Part shown: positions 7,289 to 15,597 of the stretch, piece after piece
Position numbering within the stretch: the first letter of the stretch is position 1
Layout of the letters: each line of letters opens with the position of its first letter
Assembly: GCF_013282725.1 (NCBI RefSeq)
Contig: NZ_CP054043.1
Location: forward strand, 3,162,001-3,226,000
Length of the DNA stretch: 64,000 nucleotides
Reading direction: 5' to 3'
Source: Yersinia mollaretii ATCC 43969
GTDB taxonomy: Bacteria > Pseudomonadota > Gammaproteobacteria > Enterobacterales > Enterobacteriaceae
Made by a program: the position numbers and the translations under genes
Notes under the pieces: model-generated
Told to the model about the DNA's origin: nothing
Seen by the model: the letters and a program-made list of their open reading frames with translations, nothing else
The model's database searches: none

Positions 7289-8518
7289 TTAATACCAAAT
7301 TCTAAAAATGTAGCGCCAATTACTTACAGGGGAATTGGTGACTAATGCCCCAGTAGTTCGGTTTATAAATTCAATGCCTGAAATACTGGTATCAGTAACC
7401 GGCGTAAACAGTCGTATGTCTGTTAACGATAAGCTGGGCGTAACGGATAACGTATGATATGCAACCGCATTGATGGTTAACGAGGCTGAAAGTGCAACAT
7501 CCCCAACAGCGTAGCCATCTCCTGCAACGGCTCGCTTTAGAACAACATCACATTTGCAGCGCAGTAAATTTAATCCCGTCAACCCATGAGCGGAAATTGT
7601 CATTGTGTTATTAACTGGCGTGTACTCATTTGACACCCATAACCGGGTATTTTCTGCGTTAACTTTAATGTAACGCTTATCACTAATTGCTATGTCAGGG
7701 ATGTCATTTGTTTCCGTTCCTACCCCGCGTTTCGCAGCTTCTCCCAGACCAAGGTTTGCGAGAGTCTCAGCCAGTGCGGCTGGCCCCAGTGCTTTAATCT
7801 CAGATAACAGATTGGCAATCTGAAAATACTGGTCGTGCGGATTAGCGTCTTTGCCGTGGTCTCCCAATGCTTTCGCTGCTGCTTCGGCGACTGTTTTGAC
7901 CGCTTTCGGCGTGGCGGCTAACACTTCGCTATCGCTGGTTGTGGCACTGCTTAATTTAACAAAGCCCTTTTCGGTCTTACTGGCATCCGGGTGATTGCGT
8001 GATTTCTCATGCTCGGTGAGCAGGTTGTCAGCGTACTGCTTAACCTCAATCGCTTTATCATCAGCATACTTGCGCGTAGCCAGCACCACTGACGGGTCGA
8101 TTTTCAGCGTGACAGCAGCCGTGCTACTGACAATTAAAATCATCCGAATGGTTTGGGTGCGCCCGCTGCCCTCTTGCAATTGTGGCTTATAAGTTTCGGC
8201 GCAGTTGGCAATGGCAATCAAGTCACCGTCTTTATCCAGCAAGCCAATTTCACGGATCCACCACCCGCCCTCAGTCTCAGGGATAACCTGTTCAGCAATA
8301 ATCTGACTGGTGTTAATCGGGTCAATGGTCAGCATGTTAAGGGCGGCGCGGCGCTGCTCATTCACCAGTTTGGTTTGTGCCGGGATAGGGGTTGGCAGGG
8401 TTCCGCCGCCATCCCCGACCGCCATTTGGGTAATCTCTAAGCGGGTGCCGAGCGCGGTGGCGTTCGCCAGCTTGGCCGCACCAATATTGGTCAGTAAAGC
8501 AAAGAATCTCGCTGTCAT
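7289..8518 (-). CDS. H: Tail fibre protein gpH (constant N-terminus plus active variable tip)
   Basis: 409 residues, shorter than P2 gpH (about 669). The N-terminal 150 residues (MTARFFALLTNIGAAKL…ETEGGWWIREIGLLD) are the conserved P2 fibre attachment domain (DUF3751 type). Repeat-like DASKTEKGFVKLSSAT and DHGKDANPHDQY segments follow. A crossover site overlaps codons 254-262 (NLGLGEAAK), so residues from about 254 on are the switchable tip. It overlaps the gpI stop by 4 bases. Confidence 0.92.
   Translation of the reverse strand: MTARFFALLTNIGAAKLANATALGTRLEITQMAVGDGGGTLPTPIPAQTKLVNEQRRAALNMLTIDPINTSQIIAEQVIPETEGGWWIREIGLLDKDGDLIAIANCAETYKPQLQEGSGRTQTIRMILIVSSTAAVTLKIDPSVVLATRKYADDKAIEVKQYADNLLTEHEKSRNHPDASKTEKGFVKLSSATTSDSEVLAATPKAVKTVAEAAAKALGDHGKDANPHDQYFQIANLLSEIKALGPAALAETLANLGLGEAAKRGVGTETNDIPDIAISDKRYIKVNAENTRLWVSNEYTPVNNTMTISAHGLTGLNLLRCKCDVVLKRAVAGDGYAVGDVALSASLTINAVAYHTLSVTPSLSLTDIRLFTPVTDTSISGIEFINRTTGALVTNSPVSNWRYIFRIWY
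7739..7764 (+). other. Invertase crossover site C inside gpH
   Basis: Starts TTCTCCC, core AGACCAAGGTTT (7746-7757), ends GCGAGAG: the best match of the three to the Gin/Cin/Pin consensus. The central dinucleotide is AA as in sites A and B. It is direct relative to B and inverted relative to A, so only A-C and A-B exchange give inversion. Confidence 0.8.
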
Positions 8519-9123
8519 GGGTTCACTCTCAGGTCATCGATAATGTGGATTGCGGCACTGGCGTAACCCTCGCCGGTCACGGTTATAGTTTCAGGTAAAT
8601 ACGGGTATACGGTCAGTTCATCACCGCTGTAACTGGCGGCGGCTATATACAGCGGGCCGCTACTGTCGAGATTGATGGACAGGCCGACTAAGTGACGGCT
8701 GCATGGCTTGGCGTCGTCTATCAGCCGCTCAAGCTCTTGATACATTTCCTCGGTAATGCCGGTTTCCAATACACCTACATCGAGGCGAAAGGTGCCGGGT
8801 GTTTCGTTGGTCTTCCACCACTCAATCACCTTGATGAGATAGCCGAGCGGCTCAACCACCCGACGAATTGCGCCAATGGTGCCTTTGTGTTTGTGGACGT
8901 ACTGCGAGGACTTCACCACCTCACGCTTGGTGGCTTCCGGCCAGTTCTCATCCCAGCGGTCAACAGACCACGCCCACGCCAGATAGGGCAACAGTGGTAG
9001 CGGGCAAGTGTCGGCGTTCCAGAGCTGGCGAATCGGAACCGGGGTATTTTCCAGCTCGGCGCAGGCGCGCGCGGCGGCCACTTCCAGCACAGAAGAACCA
9101 ACAGGCAATAAACGGTCAGTCAT
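8515..9123 (-). CDS. I: Baseplate protein gpI
   Basis: 202 residues from the ATG at 9123 (MTDRLLPVGSSVLEVAAA), chosen because it matches the P2 gpI start; an upstream ATG at 9204 would add 27 residues lying inside J. It contains LPYLAWAWSVDRWDENWPE and HKGTIGAIRRVVEPLGY, typical of the gpI/DUF2313-like wedge family. It builds the baseplate with W and J. It overlaps J by 8 bases and H by 4. Confidence 0.9.
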   Translation of the reverse strand: MTDRLLPVGSSVLEVAAARACAELENTPVPIRQLWNADTCPLPLLPYLAWAWSVDRWDENWPEATKREVVKSSQYVHKHKGTIGAIRRVVEPLGYLIKVIEWWKTNETPGTFRLDVGVLETGITEEMYQELERLIDDAKPCSRHLVGLSINLDSSGPLYIAAASYSGDELTVYPYLPETITVTGEGYASAAIHIIDDLRVNP

Positions 9124-10024
9124 CCGTACCCCCGACAGTGATGTTGCTGCCGGTACAATAGGCCGCTTGGGTTTTATCCAACACCACATCAGCCAGGGGG
9201 GCATTAATTACCGCCCGCTGGACACCCTCAACATGCAGCGCGGCATACAGAGCCGATAGGCGAATGTCGCGACCAAGGCGGCGTTGTGCAGTGACAAAGG
9301 CAGTCAGTTTCTTCTCAGCCGCAAGGCGCACCGGCTCAGCCTCCGGCCCCGGATGCAGATAGAGCACCGCGTCAATCTCATAATCTTCAATGTGGGCCGA
9401 TTGCACCGTCACCCGGTCAGCCACCGGCCGCGTGTTCTCATCATTCAGCGCGGCTTCAACCACGGCCAGCAGTTCGGCTGAGGCTTCGCCGTTGCCATCC
9501 CGCGATAACACCGTGACCGTGACACAGGCGGGGGTCGGACTGATTGCCGAGGCATCGGCCACACGGCCGTCAGCACTTTTGGCGTGATATTCATACGCAC
9601 CCGTTGGCCCGGCGACACTCAAGCCCTCAAAGGCTTGCGGGATACGCACCCGGAAATAACTGTCAGATTCCATCACCGCCTCAATCGGCGGAATGGCCGT
9701 GGGGTCTGCCGGGGTGATAACCAGCCGCTCAACGTTGTTATTTGCGCCGAGCTGGTCTAAATCGCTGCCGACGGCATAGGCCACCATCACCGCGCGGGCC
9801 GCATCATTGACGCGCTGGCGCAATATCACCTCGCGATAGGCGTTTTCCTGTAGCAACTTGACCAGCGGCTCCGACTCCAGCGACAACGTGCGGGCCACGG
9901 CGGCGCGCTGTTCTTCCGGGTAAAGAGATATCAGCGTGGCTTTACGCTCGGCCAGCAGGGTTTCATAATCCAGTTCTTCCACCACAAACGGCGGCGGTAA
10001 CAGGCTCAGGTCAATGGTTGCCAT
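9116..10024 (-). CDS. J: Baseplate wedge protein gpJ
   Basis: 302 residues, the P2 gpJ length, starting MATIDLSLLPPPFVVEELD. It has the Baseplate_J pattern with LEAE-type helices and …AYAVGSDLDQLG… and …VTVTVLSRDGNGEA…. It forms the wedge ring with gpI around the spike hub. Coupled to gpI by an 8-base overlap and 4 bases after gpW. Intact. Confidence 0.95.
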   Translation of the reverse strand: MATIDLSLLPPPFVVEELDYETLLAERKATLISLYPEEQRAAVARTLSLESEPLVKLLQENAYREVILRQRVNDAARAVMVAYAVGSDLDQLGANNNVERLVITPADPTAIPPIEAVMESDSYFRVRIPQAFEGLSVAGPTGAYEYHAKSADGRVADASAISPTPACVTVTVLSRDGNGEASAELLAVVEAALNDENTRPVADRVTVQSAHIEDYEIDAVLYLHPGPEAEPVRLAAEKKLTAFVTAQRRLGRDIRLSALYAALHVEGVQRAVINAPLADVVLDKTQAAYCTGSNITVGGTDD

Positions 10025-10028
10025 AGGG

Positions 10029-10379
10029 TTAGCTCACAGGGATGGTTAAAGAGAGGGGGGCCGCGCTATCGGTGCGAGTGCCGGTGATATCAACCACCAT
10101 TTTCCCGTCAAAAGTGGTTTCAAAGGTGATGCCAGTCAGTTTGACCCTCGGCTCCCAGCGCAAAATGGCACTGTAACTGGCGGCCATAATTTGCAGGCGC
10201 AGGGCCGGATTTTGTGGCTGGTCAATCAGCTCCGATAGCAGCGAACCATAAGCACGGCGCATCACCCGCGAACCCACAGGGGTGATAAGAATGTCAGCGA
10301 TAGACTGGCTGATGTGGTCAGCGTCGGTAATGGTTTGCCCGGCGTTGCGGCTCATGCCGAGATAGGTGACAGTGGTCAT
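10029..10379 (-). CDS. W: Baseplate protein gpW (gp25-like)
   Basis: 116 residues with the gp25-like wedge fold. The motif VGSRVMRRAYGSLLSELID is the hallmark of the family. It joins the sheath to the baseplate and starts sheath polymerisation. Its ATG overlaps the V stop (10376-10379), giving coupled translation. Confidence 0.95.
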   Translation of the reverse strand: MTTVTYLGMSRNAGQTITDADHISQSIADILITPVGSRVMRRAYGSLLSELIDQPQNPALRLQIMAASYSAILRWEPRVKLTGITFETTFDGKMVVDITGTRTDSAAPLSLTIPVS

Positions 10380-11017
10380 TTAATCCCCTCCGTATAATCC
10401 CCGCCGCGCAAGACGCCGCCGTGGTCATGGTTATCAACTACCACGCCATTGGATGAGAACTTGCCGCCGGAATGGTCAATGTTGCCGCTCATCGTGCCGC
10501 CTTTCTTCACGTTCAACGTGCCGGTGGTCAGGTTGTTGGTGCATTCCACTTCGGGTGTATCCAGCAGGATTTTGACTAATGCGGCACAGGTGATAGTGGG
10601 GGCGGTGGCATTTATCGATTCACTGGCATTGATAACCGCCGTTTTGATGCCATCAGCCCGCAACTCGCCGCTCTCAGGCTCGTAGTGCAACGTGGCACCG
10701 TCAGGAAAGGCGATATACAGGCCATCCGCCGAGGCCGACGGCGGCGGGAAGTCATCAGAAAAAATGCCCGGCAGCACAAAGGCGGTATCCAGCTCGCCGC
10801 CGAGGGACAATATCAACACCTGCTCCCCCTCAGACGGTGCCCACCATGATCGCGATTGACCGGCGCGCAGCGTCAGCCAGTTTAACCAGCCGGTGGTATT
10901 GTCTCCCGTCGCCACACGGCACAGGGCATTGTCGAGATCGACCTCGGCCACCGTACCAATACGGATCAGGTTGCGCAGCAGGCGCAGAATTTCAGTGATT
11001 TGGGTTTGAGTGTTCAT
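10376..11017 (-). CDS. V: Baseplate spike protein gpV
   Basis: 213 residues from the ATG at 11017 (MNTQTQITEILRLLRNLIRIG), which aligns with P2 gpV from memory; the upstream ATG at 11047 adds ten unrelated residues. There is an OB-like head, then a beta-helical needle. Near the C-terminus NHDHGG gives the His-x-His that binds iron at the spike tip in P2 gpV. This protein pierces the target outer membrane, so its intact tip fits a working injection or killing device. Confidence 0.92.
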   Translation of the reverse strand: MNTQTQITEILRLLRNLIRIGTVAEVDLDNALCRVATGDNTTGWLNWLTLRAGQSRSWWAPSEGEQVLILSLGGELDTAFVLPGIFSDDFPPPSASADGLYIAFPDGATLHYEPESGELRADGIKTAVINASESINATAPTITCAALVKILLDTPEVECTNNLTTGTLNVKKGGTMSGNIDHSGGKFSSNGVVVDNHDHGGVLRGGDYTEGIK

Positions 11018-11065
11018 GTGATTGAGGATGCCGTATTTACTCGGCATACCTCAATTAAGTTGAGA

Positions 11066-11083
11066 TGTACTACGTGTGACACA
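11066..11083. promoter_or_regulatory. Possible Ogr/B-type activator box upstream of V
   Basis: TGT-N12-ACA, the P2 Ogr pattern; on the minus strand it also fits much of the 186 B consensus (GTTGT-N8-T…CA). It lies between the caspase cargo and V. The spacing to the V start is short for a -55 activator site and the -10 is poor, so function is doubtful. Confidence 0.3.
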
Positions 11084-11131
11084 ACGTAAAATAAATTTAA
11101 TACAAAATATTTCTTTCTTCTTACTGTATTA

Positions 11132-12616
11132 CTATTGAGAGGGGGGAGTGTCTGTTCGCTCCTCATCAATAATTCCCAACTCATTTTTTATAGGTTCTAA
11201 GGAGAAATTTTCAAATTCAATCAGTAATTTGTTCACATAATCTAAAATATCTAATTTTTTAATTAACTCAAAGGTTGATGATGACCATTTTTGACTTTCA
11301 TATATTTCCCTTTCATCTGACCAGTTTATTTTTTTATAATGGCACTGAAAGCTGAATATTATAATTGCCGTTCTTGATATTATAGGTAATATATAAAGTA
11401 TAGAACTATTTATATTTTCATATTCAGATTTCGCCTTTAGTGATAATGCAATGAATGGGATGTCGACAGTACTATCTATGCTTACTGGTAAATTTACAGT
11501 TTCTTCTATTATATCATAATCACTTTCGGCATTGCCCGCACCAATCGTCGCTGCAAAAAATAGTGAGCCAAGTCTTTTTGACTTTGGTACTTTGATCTTG
11601 CGAGTTGTTTTTTCATATAACGCCTTGACAAAAAAAGATCTTTCATTTTTACTTGCCCATGATGCGATAGAGTCAATGTTAGGTATTCTTTTATAATTAT
11701 CGACCTCAGAGGCTTCCAGTGTATAAATATCTTTACCGTCATAGTCAAAAAATTTTTTATTAAATAAACATTGCTTTATTGAGTTCATAACTGCCATTGC
11801 TTCCTCTTGAGAAAGATATCGCTCTGCATCAATTTTAATTCTCTCTAATAAATTAAGGTTGGTGACTTTATTTGACTGTACACTAGCAATATCTTTAAGT
11901 TGATTGGCTAAGAGTATTTTATAATCGCTTTCCACCGTCAAAAATATTTCAGTGAAATTAGCTTGGCTAACAAATAGAGGTGTTTGACGCTGATTTTGAG
12001 TGAAGTCATCTGATATGAAATCGATAATATCTTTATATCTGACATCATCTACTTTTATATTTGTTATGGCTTCTATAAAGGATTTTGTAAATAAACTTAG
12101 ATGTATATCTGCAAATGATGATTGGTGCGATTGCGAAGAAAGCATAAAGTAGCAGCGATTAAACCCTTTAGCTTTATCATCTAGATATTTATTAAAGCTA
12201 TCTAGATTTTTTATGTATGATACTCCTGCTTGGCAGGAATCAACTACCTTTACAGTTAGTTCTGGTGATAAAGATTTAATCTGAAGATCTATTTCTGAGT
12301 TTTCAAGTGTTGTTTGCTTTAATTTTTTAATGTCACAATCTGTCATTGCATAGTGAAACTCATTACCATCATATAAACCATGCCCACTAAAGTAAAAGAA
12401 AAACTCATCAACGGCTATTCCTTCATGACGTCGAATGAATTCAGATATTTGATTTTTGACACTGGCGCTAGTCGTCTGCTTATTAATAAATAATATTTCA
12501 TTGTATTTTTTACTGTAGCTTACAATTTCATTAACTATATTTGCATCATTTAAGCATGCGGGAAGATTTGTTTCGTTATTATATTCGCTAACGCCAATAA
12601 TAATTGCCAGGTTCAT
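11132..12616 (-). CDS. Caspase-family (C14) protease-like cargo protein
   Basis: 494 residues. The N-terminal caspase fold (about 1-240) shows IIGVSEYNNETNLPACLNDA, catalytic His79 in FYFSGHGLYDG and catalytic Cys128 in VKVVDSCQAG. The C-terminal 250 residues match no domain I recognise. It is strikingly AT-rich against the GC-richer tail genes and sits alone between S and V, where P2 has nothing. It reads with the operon, with about 80-base gaps on both sides. This suggests a horizontally acquired moron, perhaps abortive-infection or toxin cargo. Function unknown. Confidence 0.85.
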   Translation of the reverse strand: MNLAIIIGVSEYNNETNLPACLNDANIVNEIVSYSKKYNEILFINKQTTSASVKNQISEFIRRHEGIAVDEFFFYFSGHGLYDGNEFHYAMTDCDIKKLKQTTLENSEIDLQIKSLSPELTVKVVDSCQAGVSYIKNLDSFNKYLDDKAKGFNRCYFMLSSQSHQSSFADIHLSLFTKSFIEAITNIKVDDVRYKDIIDFISDDFTQNQRQTPLFVSQANFTEIFLTVESDYKILLANQLKDIASVQSNKVTNLNLLERIKIDAERYLSQEEAMAVMNSIKQCLFNKKFFDYDGKDIYTLEASEVDNYKRIPNIDSIASWASKNERSFFVKALYEKTTRKIKVPKSKRLGSLFFAATIGAGNAESDYDIIEETVNLPVSIDSTVDIPFIALSLKAKSEYENINSSILYILPIISRTAIIIFSFQCHYKKINWSDEREIYESQKWSSSTFELIKKLDILDYVNKLLIEFENFSLEPIKNELGIIDEERTDTPPSQ

Positions 12617-12698
12617 ATTTTTATCCTTCTGTTGTCTGTGGTTATTTAAGTTAGCTTTGTTTTAGCTTAAATTCAATTCATTTGAATAATTTAAATAT

Positions 12699-13154
12699 CT
12701 ATAACATTGAAGAGATGAATTCTAGCGTTTGATCATGAATATAGTTGAGATCTTGCTGACTGAAACCGAGCAACGGCCGCTCGTCATACTGCACATCTTT
12801 GCTGTGTACGTTCGGACGGTCACGCAGGCCAAAATGGTGCACTGTCGCCATCCGTTCCACGCGCCCGGCGAACTCGACCACAGCCCCATCAGGGCTACTG
12901 TTGGCTTTCATATAGCGGGCGGTGCGTAACTTGGCGAACATTTCCCTTTTAATACGGCCTTTTGGCTTACGCAATGGTTGAGATTTACGGGCGGCATACG
13001 GGGTGCCGTCGGGCGCTTGTTGGCATTTAATGCGTTGTTGCTGGCTGGCCCGCAGGTGTTTAGCAACTGTCACCGCCAGCGCTTTGCGCGCCTTTGGGGT
13101 CAGACTGGCAATCAGCCCGGCCAATGCATCATCAAAGGGTTTCAACTCATTCAT
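12699..13154 (-). CDS. S: Tail completion protein gpS
   Basis: 151 residues, the P2 gpS size, with KARKALAVTVAKHLRASQQQRI and the ending VHHFGLRDRPN…YIHDQTLEFISSML. It belongs to the virion morphogenesis family that finishes the tail. It overlaps R by 4 bases. It is the last gene before the caspase insertion; in P2, V would follow with its own late promoter. Confidence 0.92.
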   Translation of the reverse strand: MNELKPFDDALAGLIASLTPKARKALAVTVAKHLRASQQQRIKCQQAPDGTPYAARKSQPLRKPKGRIKREMFAKLRTARYMKANSSPDGAVVEFAGRVERMATVHHFGLRDRPNVHSKDVQYDERPLLGFSQQDLNYIHDQTLEFISSML

Positions 13155-13606
13155 TTGACCGTTTCACCGTTAAAGTAGATGGCTGTTGGCCGTGTTGGCG
13201 TACCCGGCCACGCCGGTTCCAGCGCATGGTTAACATGCAATGCACCGTCTACCTCTTTCACAATGGCCCGCTCAGTCAGTTGCAGGTCGATACGGATATC
13301 ACTCAACACATCGCTCATCACATCAACCTTATGAATAAAACCGGTGTGGCGTTTTTCTTCTGTTGCCATGATGTCCGGTTGATGTTCCCGTAGCCATGCC
13401 AGTATCGGCACAAAGAGATAATCAACATCATCGGGGAAATCCTCAATAAACAGCGTCAGCGTATATTGATTTTCAAAAGACAGCGACGGGGCCAGCGTTG
13501 AGACAATTCGCCCGCCATCAACAAACATTTTCAGCCGCTCCGGGTTAGTCTGGAACAGTTGCAGACTGTCGGTTAAGGCTTGGCGTAACAGTTTGGGTTT
13601 TAACAT
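13151..13606 (-). CDS. R: Tail completion protein gpR
   Basis: 151 residues, MLKPKLLRQALTDSLQLFQTNPERLKMFVDGG, the typical start of the P2 gpR tail terminator family. It caps the tail at the head-proximal end. It overlaps S (4 bases) and the lysC frame (62 bases), as in P2. Confidence 0.93.
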   Translation of the reverse strand: MLKPKLLRQALTDSLQLFQTNPERLKMFVDGGRIVSTLAPSLSFENQYTLTLFIEDFPDDVDYLFVPILAWLREHQPDIMATEEKRHTGFIHKVDVMSDVLSDIRIDLQLTERAIVKEVDGALHVNHALEPAWPGTPTRPTAIYFNGETVK

Positions 13607-13859
13607 GGTGTTGTTCCTGACACTGTTTAACAGCTTCCACTTGCAGCCCGCAGGCCACCAGTGCGGTTTCTAACTGGCGGATATCGGCACTTAAATCACC
13701 GTTAACCGCCGGTGTGCTGCCCGGCAGCGGGCAACTGCTCACCGTCGGACAGCCAACGTAAATAATCGTTGGGGTTGGCGAACGCGGGGCGCTGGTGCAG
13801 CCGGATAACGTCAGTAGGCAAAGCAGTAGCGAACCAATCACGCAAGACTTTATTTTCAT
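13545..13859 (-). CDS. lysC: Outer-membrane spanin (LysC/Rz1-like lipoprotein)
   Basis: 104 residues from the Met at 13859 (MKIKSCVIGSLLLCLLTLSGC), giving a lipoprotein signal with lipobox LSGC. The mature part is Pro- and Cys-rich. It starts inside lysB in another frame, the embedded i-/o-spanin layout of P2 LysB/LysC. With LysB it disrupts the outer membrane at lysis. The longer ORF start at 13886 would spoil the signal peptide. Confidence 0.8.
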   Translation of the reverse strand: MKIKSCVIGSLLLCLLTLSGCTSAPRSPTPTIIYVGCPTVSSCPLPGSTPAVNGDLSADIRQLETALVACGLQVEAVKQCQEQHHVKTQTVTPSLNRQSATVPD

Positions 13860-14118
13860 TGAGTAACCTTTGAATTCTCTGTTCACGAGATAATGACAAG
13901 GTGCTGGCGTGGCTCAGTGATTGCCGTAATGCCCGCTCATTGTCTGCCTGTAGCCGGGCCTCATCTTGCAGGCGGGTGATCGCGCTGTCCCGGTTCTCAA
14001 TCCCAGCGGATAAAGTGCCAATAATCCGGTTAGCACTGTCGATATCGTGGCTCAGGCTGTTGGCATACCACCCCAGTGCAACCAGTAACGCGACTATCAC
14101 CATCATGGCTATGCGCAT
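13702..14118 (-). CDS. lysB: Inner-membrane spanin LysB (Rz-like)
   Basis: 138 residues: one N-terminal membrane segment (MMVIVALLVALGWYANSL) then a long charged helix (IDSANRIIGTLSAGIENRDSAITRLQDEARLQADNE) typical of i-spanins. It pairs with the embedded LysC. It begins 1 base after the endolysin stop. Confidence 0.88.
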   Translation of the reverse strand: MRIAMMVIVALLVALGWYANSLSHDIDSANRIIGTLSAGIENRDSAITRLQDEARLQADNERALRQSLSHASTLSLSREQRIQRLLNENKVLRDWFATALPTDVIRLHQRPAFANPNDYLRWLSDGEQLPAAGQHTGG

Positions 14119-14119
14119 A

Positions 14120-14626
14120 TCAGACCCCGCTCAGGCAGTGTGTTTGCTCGGTGGTGCGTCGACGCTCTAGCCCTTTGGTTTTCACGCCGTTGACGTATAC
14201 CCAGCGCGGTAACTGATTGCAGGCGCTGCGCCAGTCACTCTTGTTGATATAAAAGGCCAGCGTCGAGCGACAGGCAGCCCCCGTACCGACGTTAAAGGCG
14301 AACGACACTACCGCGTCATATACCGGTTGCGGCATGGCAACCGGCATACACACCGCCATAGCCCGTTCGACCCGCTGCACGTCAGCGACCAGATTGACCG
14401 CCACCTGTCGCTCACTGATAACACTGCCCGGCTTAACGCCGGCCGTGTGACCGATGCCATTTGTCCAGACGTTGGCGCTACATTGGTAGGCGTTGAGCTG
14501 GCAGCCCTCATAATCGGCGATCAGTTTTAGCCCGGCGGGCGATGTGTTGAGCGTCTGGTAATTTGGCAAGGTGGCGGCCAGCGCCAGAATCGCCCCGACC
14601 AGACAGCGCTTAACGATTGAGTTCAT
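14120..14626 (-). CDS. K: SAR endolysin gpK (GH24 lysozyme)
   Basis: 168 residues. The N-terminal weak membrane anchor (RCLVGAILALAATLPNY) is a signal-arrest-release segment. The catalytic pattern is E-x8-C-x5-T in DYEGCQLNAYQCSANVWT, the Cys variant of the GH24 triad seen in P2 gpK. It cleaves peptidoglycan at lysis and would release tailocin particles. It overlaps the holin by 200 bases at most by ORF length, but by 17 bases in practice. Intact. Confidence 0.92.
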   Translation of the reverse strand: MNSIVKRCLVGAILALAATLPNYQTLNTSPAGLKLIADYEGCQLNAYQCSANVWTNGIGHTAGVKPGSVISERQVAVNLVADVQRVERAMAVCMPVAMPQPVYDAVVSFAFNVGTGAACRSTLAFYINKSDWRSACNQLPRWVYVNGVKTKGLERRRTTEQTHCLSGV

Positions 14627-14819
14627 CGAACACCTCCCGCCTGATAGCCAACTCTTTTAGCAAGAAATAGCTCTTGCGCCGGTAGTACCAGTTGATAAAA
14701 CAGGTCGCCGCAGCGGCCACCGCCGCCACATAAAACGCGATATCTTGCGGACTCAGTGCGCCAATAAACGCCAGTACCAGCGCCAAGACATAGGCTACCG
14801 CAGAGCTAAATTTCTCCAT
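14610..14819 (-). CDS. Y: Class II holin (HP1-like)
   Basis: 69 residues from the Met at 14819, preferred to the ATG at 14831 because it has a GGGA ribosome site and follows the X stop. There are two membrane segments (SAVAYVLALVLAFIGAL and DIAFYVAAVAAAATCFINWYY) then a charged RRKSYFLLKELAIRRE tail. It occupies the P2 Y position but is the lambdoid/HP1 type. It times lysis and frees the SAR endolysin. Confidence 0.8.
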   Translation of the reverse strand: MEKFSSAVAYVLALVLAFIGALSPQDIAFYVAAVAAAATCFINWYYRRKSYFLLKELAIRREVFDELNR

Positions 14820-14821
14820 TT

Positions 14822-15025
14822 TCAATCCCATAATTGAACGGTTTCACGTTGGGCCGCCGGGGCCATGTCGGGCAACTCCACCGGATAACCATGCGGCAGA
14901 ATGGCCCCCAGTTCCGACAGCCCCGGATTCGCGTCATAGACTTGCTCAAGCACATCTTGCGTGCGGCCGTAATAGCGCCAGCACAATGCGTCGAGCGTGT
15001 CGCCTTGCAACGCGTTGACCTGCAT
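14822..15025 (-). CDS. X: Tail protein gpX (LysM-like)
   Basis: 67 residues, the P2 gpX size. It opens MQVNALQGDTLDALCWRYYGRT and contains a LysM-like fold that may bind the tail or peptidoglycan. Its start overlaps the L stop by one base. Confidence 0.9.
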   Translation of the reverse strand: MQVNALQGDTLDALCWRYYGRTQDVLEQVYDANPGLSELGAILPHGYPVELPDMAPAAQRETVQLWD

Positions 15026-15498
15026 CAGATAAGGCCAATAATGTTGTGAGGCTTACCGGCAATGTTGCGAATGCTAATCCGCGCATCACGCCACAACTCA
15101 TCAACCGTACTTTCAATGGCTTCCGCGCGTTTATCACCGCGCGCGCTGGCGTCATAGCCGCGATAACGCTCGGCCAACAGTGCGGCCGTAATGGCACAGA
15201 CCGCACGCTGGTACTCGGCCAACTGGATGCTCTCGCCGTCCAGTTGCTCGGCCTGTACCTCGGCCAGTGTTTTAAAGCCTGCCGCCATCTGGTCACGGCG
15301 GTACTCGTACAGTTCAGCGTTAACCTCGGCAATAGCGCCTTTGATGGTAAAGCGCAGGCGCTCGGCGGTGATGGTTCCCTCAAGGCGCAACAGCTCACGC
15401 AGTTTTATCGGGTCAACCGCAGGCCAGAAAAAGGTATTTTCAATCACCGGTTCGGCCGTTTTGTCTGGCCGTGGCGCGGGGATAACAACAGTGGTCAT
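15025..15498 (-). CDS. L: Head completion/stabilisation protein gpL
   Basis: 157 residues with FFWPAVDPIKLRELLRLEGTITAERLR and ESTVDELWRDARISIRNIAGKP, diagnostic of P2 gpL. In P2 it closes filled heads. It should have no role without a capsid, yet its frame is intact, which suggests the head deletion is fairly recent or that L is kept by operon coupling. Confidence 0.9.
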   Translation of the reverse strand: MTTVVIPAPRPDKTAEPVIENTFFWPAVDPIKLRELLRLEGTITAERLRFTIKGAIAEVNAELYEYRRDQMAAGFKTLAEVQAEQLDGESIQLAEYQRAVCAITAALLAERYRGYDASARGDKRAEAIESTVDELWRDARISIRNIAGKPHNIIGLI

Positions 15499-15597
15499 GG
15501 CAACCTCAATATCAGAATGGGTGGGCGGTGGACGACGGCGTTAACAAGGTAAACTCTGTTGCGGCCATCGTGCCGCCCGGCTCGGGGAGCGTTCGGG

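Noticed and set aside
11066..11083. TGT-N12-ACA box before V as a firm late promoter
   Set aside because: Correct pattern but the implied transcription start falls at the V start codon and the -10 is poor; kept only as a low-confidence site.
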